Below are positions 20,576 to 28,336 of a stretch of 64,000 bases of DNA, piece after piece. The stretch covers positions 1,798,001 to 1,862,000 of the forward strand of contig NZ_CP025624.1 in assembly GCF_002874965.1 (NCBI RefSeq), read 5' to 3'. The DNA is from Pseudomonas sp. NC02 (GTDB lineage: Bacteria > Pseudomonadota > Gammaproteobacteria > Pseudomonadales > Pseudomonadaceae). Below the pieces are notes generated by a model, which was not told the origin of the DNA, ran no database searches, and was given only the letters and a program-made list of their open reading frames with translations. A program made the translations under genes and the position numbers. Numbering within the stretch: position 1 is the first letter of the stretch; every line of letters starts with the position of its first letter.

Positions 20576-21739
20576 ATGTACCGCTTCTTCGAACAACTCA
20601 GTTCGCGCATCGCCGCACCGTTCATGGCCGAGACCTCGCGCAACAGCAAGGTCTGGCAGTGCCGCTGTGGGCAATCGCTGTTCTTTCGCAACAGCCAGTG
20701 CCTGGCCTGCTCGGCGCTGCTGGGCTATCAGCCGGAGCAGAGTCGCCTGTCCTCCCTGCAGCCCGGCCCGTATGCCGATACCTGGCTGCTGGACGCCGAC
20801 CCTGAAGCCGGTGCCTTTCGCCGCTGCGCCAACCTCGACACGCCGGCCGCCTGCAACTGGCTGCTGCCCGCCGACAACGGCCAGGTCTTGTGCGTGGCCT
20901 GCAGCCTGAACCGCACCATTCCCGACCTGTCGATCCCCGAAAACCCCGAACGCTGGCGCAAGGTCGAAACCGCCAAGCGTCGTCTGGTGGCCCAACTCAT
21001 CAGCCTGGGCTTGCAGGTGATTCCCAAGACGGTGGACGAAGACACCGGCCTGGCCTTCGATTTTGTCGGCATCGACCTGGAAGGCAACGCGCCCACCACC
21101 GGCCACGCCAATGGCCTGATCACCCTCGACATCAAGGAAGCCGACGACGCCCACCGTGAGAAAATTCGCGTACAGATGCGCGAGCCTTACCGCACCTTGC
21201 TCGGTCACTTCCGTCACGAGGTCGGCCATTACTACTGGGACCGCCTGATCGCCAACAGCCATTGGCTGGAGCCGTTCCGCACGCTGTTCGGTGACGAGCG
21301 CGCCAGCTACGCCGACGCCCTGGAGCAGCACTACCAGAACGGCCCGCGCCCGGACTGGCAGCAAACCTGCGTCAGCGCCTACGCCACCATGCACCCGTGG
21401 GAAGACTGGGCGGAAACCTGGGCGCATTACCTGCACATGATGGACGCCGTCGACACCGCGCTGGGCTTCGGCATGAGCGCCCGGGAGATGGACCTGGATT
21501 ACCAGCCGTTCCCCCTCAGCACCCTCTACGACCCCGGGCATCCCGGCGGCACGGCGTTCCTGTCATTCGTCAATGCGTGGATCGAACTGGCCGGCATGCT
21601 CAACGAACTGTCCCGCAGCATGGGCCAGCCGGATTTCTATCCGTTCGTCCTGCCGCCGGCGGTGATTGCCAAGCTGCACTTCATTCACCTGGTGATCCAG
21701 CAAGAGGGCGGTCGGGCGGACGAGGTCGTGCTTTTGTAG
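20576..21739 (+). CDS. Putative zinc-binding metallopeptidase with N-terminal zinc ribbon
   Basis: 387 aa from the ATG at 20576 (GGAGAGA ribosome site). An N-terminal Cys-rich ribbon (CRCGQSLFFRNSQCLACSALLG) precedes a domain with HEVGHYYW, a gluzincin-type HExxH, and a downstream WEDWAETWAHYLHMMD that could give further ligands. This matches a widespread bacterial family annotated only as putative zinc-binding metallopeptidase; no substrate is known to me. There is no signal peptide, so it should be cytoplasmic. A conserved gene also sits between ligA and the SRP RNA in P. aeruginosa. Confidence 0.8.
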   Translation: MYRFFEQLSSRIAAPFMAETSRNSKVWQCRCGQSLFFRNSQCLACSALLGYQPEQSRLSSLQPGPYADTWLLDADPEAGAFRRCANLDTPAACNWLLPADNGQVLCVACSLNRTIPDLSIPENPERWRKVETAKRRLVAQLISLGLQVIPKTVDEDTGLAFDFVGIDLEGNAPTTGHANGLITLDIKEADDAHREKIRVQMREPYRTLLGHFRHEVGHYYWDRLIANSHWLEPFRTLFGDERASYADALEQHYQNGPRPDWQQTCVSAYATMHPWEDWAETWAHYLHMMDAVDTALGFGMSAREMDLDYQPFPLSTLYDPGHPGGTAFLSFVNAWIELAGMLNELSRSMGQPDFYPFVLPPAVIAKLHFIHLVIQQEGGRADEVVLL

Positions 21740-21755
21740 GAGCAAGCTTGCTCCT
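21738..21755. repeat. Single REP palindrome
   Basis: Perfect 18-bp palindrome AGGAGCAAGCTTGCTCCT starting at the stop codon of the metallopeptidase-like gene. It may serve as the 3' hairpin of that transcript. Confidence 0.7.
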
Positions 21756-21803
21756 GCAGCCAAGTACTTGAACCATCAGATATTTTTAATCCCGCGCCAA
21801 CGG

Positions 21804-21831
21804 TTGTAACTTCCGATGAGATCGGTACAAT
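21804..21831 (+). promoter_or_regulatory. Sigma-70 promoter of the SRP RNA gene
   Basis: TTGTAA (21804-21809), 16-bp spacer, TACAAT (21826-21831). Transcription would start near 21838, giving a short 5' leader before the mature SRP RNA. Confidence 0.65.
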
Positions 21832-21863
21832 GGCGCGGCTTGCCGAGAGGCGAGCGTCGTTAT

Positions 21864-21973
21864 GGTGACCCCATCGGTCCCCCCGCAACGATTACCCGTG
21901 AACCTGGTCAGAGCCGGAAGGCAGCAGCCACAGCGGGAACATTGTGTGCCGGGGTGTGGCTGGTGGGGTTGCC
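21864..21973 (+). ncRNA. ffs: Signal recognition particle 4.5S RNA
   Basis: RNA of the signal recognition particle, which binds Ffh and targets membrane proteins. The conserved domain IV apex is GAGCCGGAAGGCAGCAG, with a GGAA tetraloop; relative to E. coli the closing U-A pair is replaced by G-C, a compensated change. The upstream CCCGCAACG and downstream GTGTGCCGGGGTG segments match the family, and the ends pair (GGTGACCCC with GGGGTTGCC). The exact mature ends are inferred from pairing. Confidence 0.93.
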
Positions 21974-22073
21974 TCCATAACGCAACCCTCCTTGATTCAA
22001 AAAAATACTTTTATGAAGCCCTTCGCTGACAATCGTCATCTGCGAAGCGATTTCTGCTGTTCGCTCATCAGGG

Positions 22074-22661
22074 TTACTGACGGTACAGCGGGAACTCTCC
22101 CATGGCCGGAATCACTTCTGCGCGCAACCTCGCCATGTGCCCGGGCAACTCCTGTCGTGCGGCAGGCGTGTCGGACGGGATGTTCTTGGCAAAGTGGAAG
22201 CTGATGATTTGGCCGGTCCCGTTGTCCTTGTAGTATTTGAAGATATTGAACTCAAAGAAGCTGCCGTCCTTGCGTGTGGAGGTCGGATAAAACAGCAGCA
22301 CGTAGATCGCATCGGTTTTCTCGTCTGAAAACATCTCCACCGGAAGGTTGGGGTATTCCTGTTTGTGGGCCTGCGCGGTCAGGTTGGCAAGATCCCGGGG
22401 CTCGTTGCCGGTGGTCTGGGGCGGCGCGAGGCGAAAATCCACCAGTTCGCTCCAGGCGTTGACGCTTTCTGGTGCGAGGAAATACTCCCAGAGCGGAACG
22501 TTGCCCCGGGCCTGGTATTTCAGGACGTATGTTTTCCCTGCAAACACCACCGACTTTGTCTCGGCGATCGACGGGCGGGACAGGTCCGGCGGCGCCACAG
22601 GCGGTTTGGATGCACAGCCGAACAGCAGCAGGACAGTCGATACCACGATTAGCCAACGCAT
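22074..22661 (-). CDS. Uncharacterised lipoprotein
   Basis: 195 aa from the ATG at 22661, chosen because a strong AGGAGGTG lies 5 nt before it; an in-frame ATG at 22679 has no such site. Signal sequence MRWLIVVSTVLLLFGC ends in a lipobox (LFGC), so the mature protein should be a lipid-anchored envelope protein beginning CASKPP. The rest is a single globular domain with no motif I recognise. It starts 14 nt after the stop of the upstream exported protein, so the two form an operon. Confidence 0.75.
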   Translation of the reverse strand: MRWLIVVSTVLLLFGCASKPPVAPPDLSRPSIAETKSVVFAGKTYVLKYQARGNVPLWEYFLAPESVNAWSELVDFRLAPPQTTGNEPRDLANLTAQAHKQEYPNLPVEMFSDEKTDAIYVLLFYPTSTRKDGSFFEFNIFKYYKDNGTGQIISFHFAKNIPSDTPAARQELPGHMARLRAEVIPAMGEFPLYRQ

Positions 22662-22675
22662 GGGCACCTCCTGTG

Positions 22676-23209
22676 TCACGGCTTAGTGCTGTTGATGTGG
22701 TCGGCGATGCTGGCGAGCGTTGCGCTCCATTGTGCAACGGTTTGTTCTGAAGGCATTTCTCTCCAGGTCCTGGAAACCTTGTACGTGTCGCCCCCTAATT
22801 GATAGGCAAAATGCCTCAAGGTCATGACGTTGCCGTTCGCCTGTGTGCAGATCACCGACCAGCCCATATACGGGGTGCTGGTATCTCCCATGTCAGTCTG
22901 GCTGATATGTGTTTTGCAGTTCTTCTCGGCGGCCCGGGTATCGGAATCACGGGCCGCGCTTGGCGGTTGATTCTGGCCCGGCAACACAAACAGGGTGATC
23001 TCGTCTTTTCCGGTGTCGGCAGACCACTTGTATCGTTTTACCCCGGCATTCGCGAACGCTGATGCCATCTCGTCATCGTTTTTGGTTTGCCATTGCGGAC
23101 CTTTTGGCGTTACCGCCTTGAGCAAGTAGCCCGCAAAATCTTCTGCGTGGGTGTTTGGCGAGACGAAGAGCAATCCGCTGATGGCACAGGCAATAAAGGT
23201 CGATTTCAT
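22676..23209 (-). CDS. Uncharacterised secreted protein
   Basis: 177 aa with a classic signal peptide (MKSTFIACAISGLLFVSPNTHA, cleaved before EDFAGY). The mature part has two cysteines (CKTH and ICTQ) that could form one disulfide. No family recognised. It is the first gene of a two-gene unit with the lipoprotein downstream. A role as an envelope-located accessory or immunity-type factor is possible given the muramidase pair across the divergent gap, but nothing in the sequence shows it. Confidence 0.7.
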   Translation of the reverse strand: MKSTFIACAISGLLFVSPNTHAEDFAGYLLKAVTPKGPQWQTKNDDEMASAFANAGVKRYKWSADTGKDEITLFVLPGQNQPPSAARDSDTRAAEKNCKTHISQTDMGDTSTPYMGWSVICTQANGNVMTLRHFAYQLGGDTYKVSRTWREMPSEQTVAQWSATLASIADHINSTKP

Positions 23210-23493
23210 GTCAGTCCCTGGACGTCATTGTTAGATGTCAGGACGACAATGCATCCTGCGAAACAGACAGTAGCGCAGGTAGTGGCAAAGTGCCCAGTCC
23301 GTTTAAAAATTATTCCTAGGGACGACGTCAGTGAGGGATTGCTCACATCCTTAAAACCTTGCGCTGGACAAGCCAAATTCGCCTTGTTAGTTTGCGCCAG
23401 CGACATATTTCTAAATATGTCGGTGGCACATGGATGATATTAAAGTGATGGCGCTTTATGGCTCATCTACTCCAACTAACAAGGATGTCAGTA

Positions 23494-24540
23494 ATGAAAA
23501 GCCTGCAAGGGTTGCCCACTCTCATCAGCGCTTCCGTCGGTGCGCCGGGCAAAGCCCGCAACTTGCCCGCCGATGTTCAATGCATCCAGTATTTATTCAA
23601 CTTGATCATTCCCAAGTTGGGTTTCCCCCTGGCGGAAAATGGCAAATGCGACGGCCAGTTGGTGCAGTGCATCAGCCAGTATCAGTTCCGCCACCTCAAA
23701 TACGCGCATCCCGATGGTGTTATCGACCCCACCGGGCGCACCTTCAATAGCCTGATCGAAGAGGCGGTGAAGGTGCCGGTCAAGCCGAACCCGACCCTGC
23801 GTATTCCGACGTTCCTCAATGTGTTCGGCAACACCGGCGCGGACATGGTCCAGGCCACGGTCGACCACTATCTGGACCGCATGCGGGCAATGATCGAGGC
23901 TGAGCGGCGCAACCGGCAGATGATGCTCCAGGCCACGTGCGACGGCGGTACGACGCTGACGGATACGGACTTCCAGAACGCTGCCGCGCAGTTGGGTAAC
24001 GGGATTTCGGTCAATATTATCAAGGCCTTCGCCACGGTGGAGTCGGGCGGGCGCTCCGGGTTCGGCCCGGCCAAGTTGCCGGTGATCGCCTTTGAAGGGC
24101 ACCATTTTCGCAAGTACACCAAGAGTAAATACGACCAGACCCACCCGCTGTTGTCGTACCCCTACGTGAAGAAGGCCGGGCCCCAGTGGAAGGCCAATAA
24201 CAAGGACCAGACCAAGGCCTGGGAGACCATGGCCACCGCCTTCGCACTGGATCAGGAAGCGGCCTTGAAATCGGCCTCCTGGGGCATGTTTCAGATAATG
24301 GGCTCCAACTTCACGGCATGCGGTTATAAAACGGTGTTTGAATTTGTGGTGGCCATGAAGATTAATGCCGGGCATCAACTAAAGGCCTTCCTCGGTTTTT
24401 GCAGCCAGAGCCCGGCCCTGGTCAAGGCCATGAAGAACAAGGATTACGCCGCCATGGCGCTGAACTATAACGGCAAGGATTATGGCGACTATGACCAACG
24501 CATCAAAAAAGCCTACGAAGCACTTGAAGGGAAAAAATAG
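23494..24540 (+). CDS. N-acetylmuramidase (PF11860/DUF3380 type) with peptidoglycan-binding-like N-terminus
   Basis: Predicted glycan hydrolase cutting the MurNAc-GlcNAc bond. 348 aa from the ATG at 23494 (AAGGA 8 nt upstream; earlier in-frame ATGs at 23458 and 23485 are worse placed). Residues about 15-95 resemble a PG-binding repeat; the catalytic domain spans about 150-345 with the likely catalytic Glu in FATVESGG, then VIAFEGHHF and ASWGMFQIMGSNF, typical of phage endolysins of this family. There is no signal peptide, so export would need a phage holin or a secretion system. No other phage genes are near. The next gene begins 1 nt after its stop. Confidence 0.85.
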   Translation: MKSLQGLPTLISASVGAPGKARNLPADVQCIQYLFNLIIPKLGFPLAENGKCDGQLVQCISQYQFRHLKYAHPDGVIDPTGRTFNSLIEEAVKVPVKPNPTLRIPTFLNVFGNTGADMVQATVDHYLDRMRAMIEAERRNRQMMLQATCDGGTTLTDTDFQNAAAQLGNGISVNIIKAFATVESGGRSGFGPAKLPVIAFEGHHFRKYTKSKYDQTHPLLSYPYVKKAGPQWKANNKDQTKAWETMATAFALDQEAALKSASWGMFQIMGSNFTACGYKTVFEFVVAMKINAGHQLKAFLGFCSQSPALVKAMKNKDYAAMALNYNGKDYGDYDQRIKKAYEALEGKK

Positions 24541-24541
24541 A

Positions 24542-25156
24542 ATGCCGTTCAAACGTTGCGTGTCCCGATTGCTGGTTGCCTCTTTCGTGTGTGTTGCTGC
24601 AGGTGCGCCGGCGTTTGCCGCTACGCTGCACTCGGGCAAGTACGAAGGGCTGATGCTGGCCGTGACGCCCGAGCATCAGGTGGAGGGGTTTTATGCCGAG
24701 GAAATGGGCGAGGGCGTGACCCGCTCGTGCACGTTCTTCCTGCAGGGCAAGGTCGACGGTGCGAAGGCATCGGTGTCGACATGGCTGGATGAGGCCTATC
24801 CGGGTACCGTCGCGGCTTCCTCGGACGGTGTGATGCTGACCGTGGAGAAGGGCCGCGAACATCCCGGCTGCATCAACGTGTTGATGCCGGAAATTGCCAC
24901 CGGCCTGGACCTGACCCAGACCGCTGCCAAGAAATGGATTGGCCTGGTGACCGTTTCGTCCGACAAGGCCTTCCTGCAGAAGACCCCGGACGCCAAGGCC
25001 AGTCATCGTGCCTACGTGGTCAAGGACGATGTGGTCGCGGTACTGGCGTTCAAGGATGGCTGGGCCCAAGTCGAGTTCATCAATGGCGAAGGCCGCTCTT
25101 CCAAGGGCTGGATCAGCCAGGACCAGTACGCCAGGCTGGTCCCCGCAAAAGGCTGA
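24542..25156 (+). CDS. Secreted SH3-like protein, candidate immunity partner of the muramidase
   Basis: 204 aa; signal peptide MPFKRCVSRLLVASFVCVAA cut near AFA-ATLHSG, so periplasmic. A novel N-terminal region (about residues 26-135) contains two cysteines (RSCTFF, PGCINV). It is followed by a bacterial SH3-like domain (SDKAFLQKTPDA to GWISQDQYARL). SH3 domains bind cell-wall or protein ligands. Separation from the cytoplasmic muramidase gene by a single base implies coupled translation. A hydrolase without a signal next to a periplasmic partner is the arrangement of type VI effector/immunity pairs, but no VgrG, PAAR or other T6SS gene is in the window. Confidence 0.72.
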   Translation: MPFKRCVSRLLVASFVCVAAGAPAFAATLHSGKYEGLMLAVTPEHQVEGFYAEEMGEGVTRSCTFFLQGKVDGAKASVSTWLDEAYPGTVAASSDGVMLTVEKGREHPGCINVLMPEIATGLDLTQTAAKKWIGLVTVSSDKAFLQKTPDAKASHRAYVVKDDVVAVLAFKDGWAQVEFINGEGRSSKGWISQDQYARLVPAKG

Positions 25157-25195
25157 AGATGCTGCTGCGCCCGCGCGTAGCGGGGCGAAAACCGG

Positions 25196-26059
25196 TTAGC
25201 CGAAAGTCTCCCGCAACAGCCCCGCAAAGGCATCCCGCGCCAGATGGCGTTGGGTGTCTTTGTGCCAGAACAGCAGGTTATCCACCGCCGCCAATTCGTC
25301 GAAGCGGTAGGACGTCAATTGGTTGGCCTGCTCGTAGCGCGCCAGGATGCCTTCCGGCGCCAGTGCCACGCCAATCCCCGCGCTGACGCAGCCAATGATC
25401 GTGCCCCAACTGGCATAACTTGCGATGGCAGGCTTGATGTCGTGGGGCTTGAGCCAGTTCTCCAGGGCGGCGCGATACGGGCAGCCGGGCGGCCACACCA
25501 GCAGCGTGCGGCCGGCCAGGTCCCGGGCGTCCTCGATGGGTGCGCTGGAGGCGCTGGTAATCAGCACCAGGCGCTCGCTGTAGACCACGCTTTGTTCGAG
25601 CTTCGGGCGTTTGCCGCCGGCGGCCACCAGCGCGGCGTCGATGCGGTGATGTTGCAGGTCATCGAGTAACTGCGCCCAGGCACCGGTCACCAGTTCCAGC
25701 TCCACTTGTGGATAACGTCGATGGTATTCGGCCAGCAGCGGCGGCAGGCGGCCACTGGCGCTGGATTCCACTGCGCCGATGCGCAGCTTGCCGCGGGGAA
25801 TCGCGTTGCTGTCGACGGCACGCTTGGACTCTTCCACCAGCGCGAGGATGCGCTCGCAGTAGTCGAGAAACACTTCCCCTGCGGCACTGATCGCCAACCC
25901 GCGCCCGGCGCGAATGAACAGCGGGGTACCCAACTCGCTTTCCAGTTGCTTGATGCGTGTGGTGATGTTGGACGGCACGCAGTGCAGTTGCAGGGCGGCC
26001 TGGGCCACGCTGCCGGTTTGTGCCACGGCTTTCACCATTTTCAGTTGGGCCAGTTCCAT
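25196..26059 (-). CDS. LysR family transcriptional regulator
   Basis: 287 aa, standard length. N-terminal winged helix (about residues 1-60: LAQLKMVKAVAQTGSVAQAALQL, then SNITTRIKQLESELG) and a C-terminal substrate-binding-like effector domain. The effector domain begins GKLRIGAVES, with the family-typical YPQVELELVTG. Divergent from an EamA transporter across 97 nt, the classic layout for a LysR protein controlling its neighbour. Confidence 0.9.
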   Translation of the reverse strand: MELAQLKMVKAVAQTGSVAQAALQLHCVPSNITTRIKQLESELGTPLFIRAGRGLAISAAGEVFLDYCERILALVEESKRAVDSNAIPRGKLRIGAVESSASGRLPPLLAEYHRRYPQVELELVTGAWAQLLDDLQHHRIDAALVAAGGKRPKLEQSVVYSERLVLITSASSAPIEDARDLAGRTLLVWPPGCPYRAALENWLKPHDIKPAIASYASWGTIIGCVSAGIGVALAPEGILARYEQANQLTSYRFDELAAVDNLLFWHKDTQRHLARDAFAGLLRETFG

Positions 26060-26156
26060 CGCTCAGTTCCAGTGATTACAGAAGTCAGAAACGGTTAATT
26101 GTCCTGCGCCTTGCCGAGGCCAAGACTGACGGCATTCCCACTGCTGGACGCCGTTC

Positions 26157-27125
26157 ATGAAAGCCCCGTCACCTGTAAAGCTTACGCTAGTCACTGCCAG
26201 CGTCATCCTCTGTTGGGCGTATTCGCCGATTGGCGTGCATCTGGCCTTGCACAGCTACAGCCCTGGCCAGTTGGCCTTGGGACGGTTCCTGATTGCTTCG
26301 GTATTGATGGCCGGCGTCGCGTTGGTCATGAGGATCGAGCGGCCACGTCTGCGGGACCTGCCGTGGTTGCTGGTGCTGGGCTTCTTCGGGATTTTCCTGC
26401 ATCACCTGACGATCAATTTCGGCCAGCAATTTGTCACGGCCGCTGCCTCCAGTGTGCTGGCGCAGTCGGTTCCGCTATTTACGGTGCTGGTGGCGTTTTT
26501 CGGCTTGAAGGAGCGAGTTACCGGCTGGCGCTGGGGTTGCGTGCTGCTGGGCTTGAGCGGGGTGCTGGTGGTGATCTGGGGCGAGCATGGCCTGGGGCAG
26601 ATTGATCCCCGTGGACTGATGATCCTGCTGGCGGCGCTGTCGTGGAGCCTTTATTTCACCATCCAGAAACACTATTCCCGGCGCTACAGCCCGCTGACCA
26701 CGGTGTGCTACACCGTGTGGTCGGGCACCTTGCTGCTGTGTGTGTATTTGCCGGGTTTGCCGGCGGTGGTGTCGCAATCATCGACCCAAGCCAACTGGGC
26801 GGTGTTGTTGCTCGGCGCCTTTCCCAGCGCCCTGGCGTACCTGGCCTGGGCCTATGTGTTGCGGCATGTCGAGGTCAGCCGCGCGTCAGTGGCGTTGTAC
26901 CTGGTGCCGCCGGTGGCGATGGTGATGGCCGCCACGCTGCTGGGCGAGCAGGTTTCGCTGCGCGTGGTGCTGGGTGGCCTGATCGTGCTGGCCAGTGTCG
27001 GCGCCATCAGCCTCGAAGGGCGCTGGCGCCGCAAGCCGTTACGGGTTCACGGTGAACACCCGCAGGCGGTGACCGTCGGGGTCCTGGGCGACAAAGGTGT
27101 AGCCGAAGTCCGCCTCGACCGGTGA
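26157..27125 (+). CDS. EamA/DMT-superfamily permease
   Basis: Inner-membrane exporter-type protein of the drug/metabolite transporter superfamily; two EamA repeats of five helices each, starting MKAPSPVKLTLVTASVILCW with the usual FFGIFLHHL and VLAQSVPLFTVLVAFF stretches. 322 aa; homologues usually end near SLEGRWRRK (about residue 290). The last 30 residues are hydrophilic, unlike the family, and are read through the 3' end of the convergent VOC gene. Substrate unknown. Likely controlled by the divergent LysR. Confidence 0.85.
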   Translation: MKAPSPVKLTLVTASVILCWAYSPIGVHLALHSYSPGQLALGRFLIASVLMAGVALVMRIERPRLRDLPWLLVLGFFGIFLHHLTINFGQQFVTAAASSVLAQSVPLFTVLVAFFGLKERVTGWRWGCVLLGLSGVLVVIWGEHGLGQIDPRGLMILLAALSWSLYFTIQKHYSRRYSPLTTVCYTVWSGTLLLCVYLPGLPAVVSQSSTQANWAVLLLGAFPSALAYLAWAYVLRHVEVSRASVALYLVPPVAMVMAATLLGEQVSLRVVLGGLIVLASVGAISLEGRWRRKPLRVHGEHPQAVTVGVLGDKGVAEVRLDR

Positions 27126-27410
27126 CTGGATGATGCTCATCCCGATTTGCACCCAGCGTGTGTGCAAATCGTCGACCGTTGCGATATCAGCGACGCAGAA
27201 ACCCGCCTCGCTACCGCCAACCGAGGCTTGGGCCGCAGGCTCCACGGTATGGCGCGACCACAGGCCGAGTTTCACCCCGTTGTCGAGGATGAACAGCGCA
27301 AAGGTCGGCCCCAGCTCCACCGGCGGCTTGTCCAGCAGTCGGCTGTAGAGGTTGGCGCTGGTGGCCGGGCTGTCGACGTACAACAAAAAGTAATGGGCAA
27401 TGCTATTCAT
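27039..27410 (-). CDS. VOC/glyoxalase superfamily protein
   Basis: 123 aa with the beta-alpha-beta-beta-beta fold signatures of the vicinal oxygen chelate superfamily: MNSIAHYFLLYVDSPATSANLYSRLL at the start and VAQDPDGHRLRVFTVNP at the end. Members are glyoxalases, dioxygenases or antibiotic-binding proteins; metal ligands cannot be assigned safely, so function stays open. Its 3' end overlaps the convergent EamA gene by 87 nt. Confidence 0.8.
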   Translation of the reverse strand: MNSIAHYFLLYVDSPATSANLYSRLLDKPPVELGPTFALFILDNGVKLGLWSRHTVEPAAQASVGGSEAGFCVADIATVDDLHTRWVQIGMSIIQSPVEADFGYTFVAQDPDGHRLRVFTVNP

Positions 27411-27499
27411 GATGACTCCGTGGAATGACGCAGCAATGGCGCGGCTCAGTCCCTAGTCTAAGGGGCTGTCCTGTCAGTTCATGTCAGGAGTCATCAAGC

Positions 27500-27538
27500 A
27501 AAGAGCAGACAGTCAATCTGGCTGTCTGCTCTTTTTAT
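27500..27538. terminator. Bidirectional terminator
   Basis: 13-bp stem AAAGAGCAGACAG/CTGTCTGCTCTTT with a 9-nt loop and T-rich flank, placed between the VOC gene and the XRE gene. It most likely ends the minus-strand XRE transcript. Confidence 0.8.
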
Positions 27539-27561
27539 TGCGTGCACGTGTGTTGCGAGCT

Positions 27562-27876
27562 CTAAGGCTTGGACAAGGCCTGGTCTACCGCTGCGATCAG
27601 CTTTCCCAGATCCTTCGGGGTGGCTTTGTGAATGACACCGAACAGATAAGCGCGCTGTTCCTCCTCGTCGACCAGGTCTGCGAAAAAGACTTTCAGCTTC
27701 ACTCCCAGCGCCTCTGCGAACAAGAACAGTGCCTCGACGCTGGGTGTATAGGTGCCGGTTTCGAAGCGGCTGATGGTTTTAGGGTCAAAACCGGTTTTTT
27801 CACCTAGTTCAGCCTGAGTAAGCCCTGCGACCTTGCGGTAACGTCTGATGGCTGGACCCAAACTTGAAATGTGCAT
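27562..27876 (-). CDS. XRE-type helix-turn-helix regulator (orphan)
   Basis: 104 aa. A Cro/C1-type HTH covers about residues 5-60 (LGPAIRRYRKVAGLTQAELGE, then KTISRFETGTYTPS). The C-terminal part is short and acidic with no known ligand domain. Such proteins are phage repressors or antitoxins, but no toxin gene accompanies it. The upstream 460 nt are A+T-rich and gene-free, which fits an acquired element. Confidence 0.8.
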   Translation of the reverse strand: MHISSLGPAIRRYRKVAGLTQAELGEKTGFDPKTISRFETGTYTPSVEALFLFAEALGVKLKVFFADLVDEEEQRAYLFGVIHKATPKDLGKLIAAVDQALSKP

Positions 27877-28336
27877 CGCTCAATTCCCATTTAGAATCAA
27901 GAACTTAACGATAAATCTTAAAATTAGACAACCGCATGTACCATCACCTTTTCTTGCAAAATGTGATGTAATTCGTAGAATCGGCATCTAGGACAAGTAT
28001 TTGGTGGTCTCGTTTCAGAAGGCAGGTTTATGAAACAGGAAATCATTGCTCTCTCCTTACTCTCATAAATGTGCCCATAAAACGGACGCCTGGCAGGGAC
28101 TGAAATGTCGCTCGTCAGTGCCACGCTTCATTGCGCCTCACGTGCCGGATACCCGAATTCAAGCCTAGTTGATCATCACTGAATGGATGATGAATTGCTG
28201 TGCAAAATCGTGGGTTTGCGTACCTTTGCGGCCAATCAGCCGATCGACGGCGCAGCCCGACTGGAAATACGAATCCGCCTGTCCTGCCTACCCGGTGGTC
28301 GAGAGGGCGATCGAATGCTGTCCATGGAGCTTTAAC
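27877..28336. other. Gene-free A+T-rich interval
   Basis: 460 nt between the divergent XRE and Aer-type genes. The first 200 nt are clearly richer in A+T than the surroundings. I find no supported gene, RNA or repeat. The in-frame extension upstream of the chemoreceptor (from 28169) has no receptor-like sequence and is not treated as coding. Confidence 0.55.

Noticed and set aside
21944..22204. Small open frame overlapping the SRP RNA
   Set aside because: It starts inside the RNA gene, lacks a ribosome site and codes for nothing recognisable.
23494..24540. Prophage containing the muramidase
   Set aside because: No integrase, holin, structural or packaging genes are near, and the flanking genes are not phage-like.
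28169..28336. N-terminal extension of the Aer-type receptor
   Set aside because: The extra 56 residues have no receptor-like sequence, while the GTG at 28337 has a ribosome site and gives exact length agreement with the paralogue.
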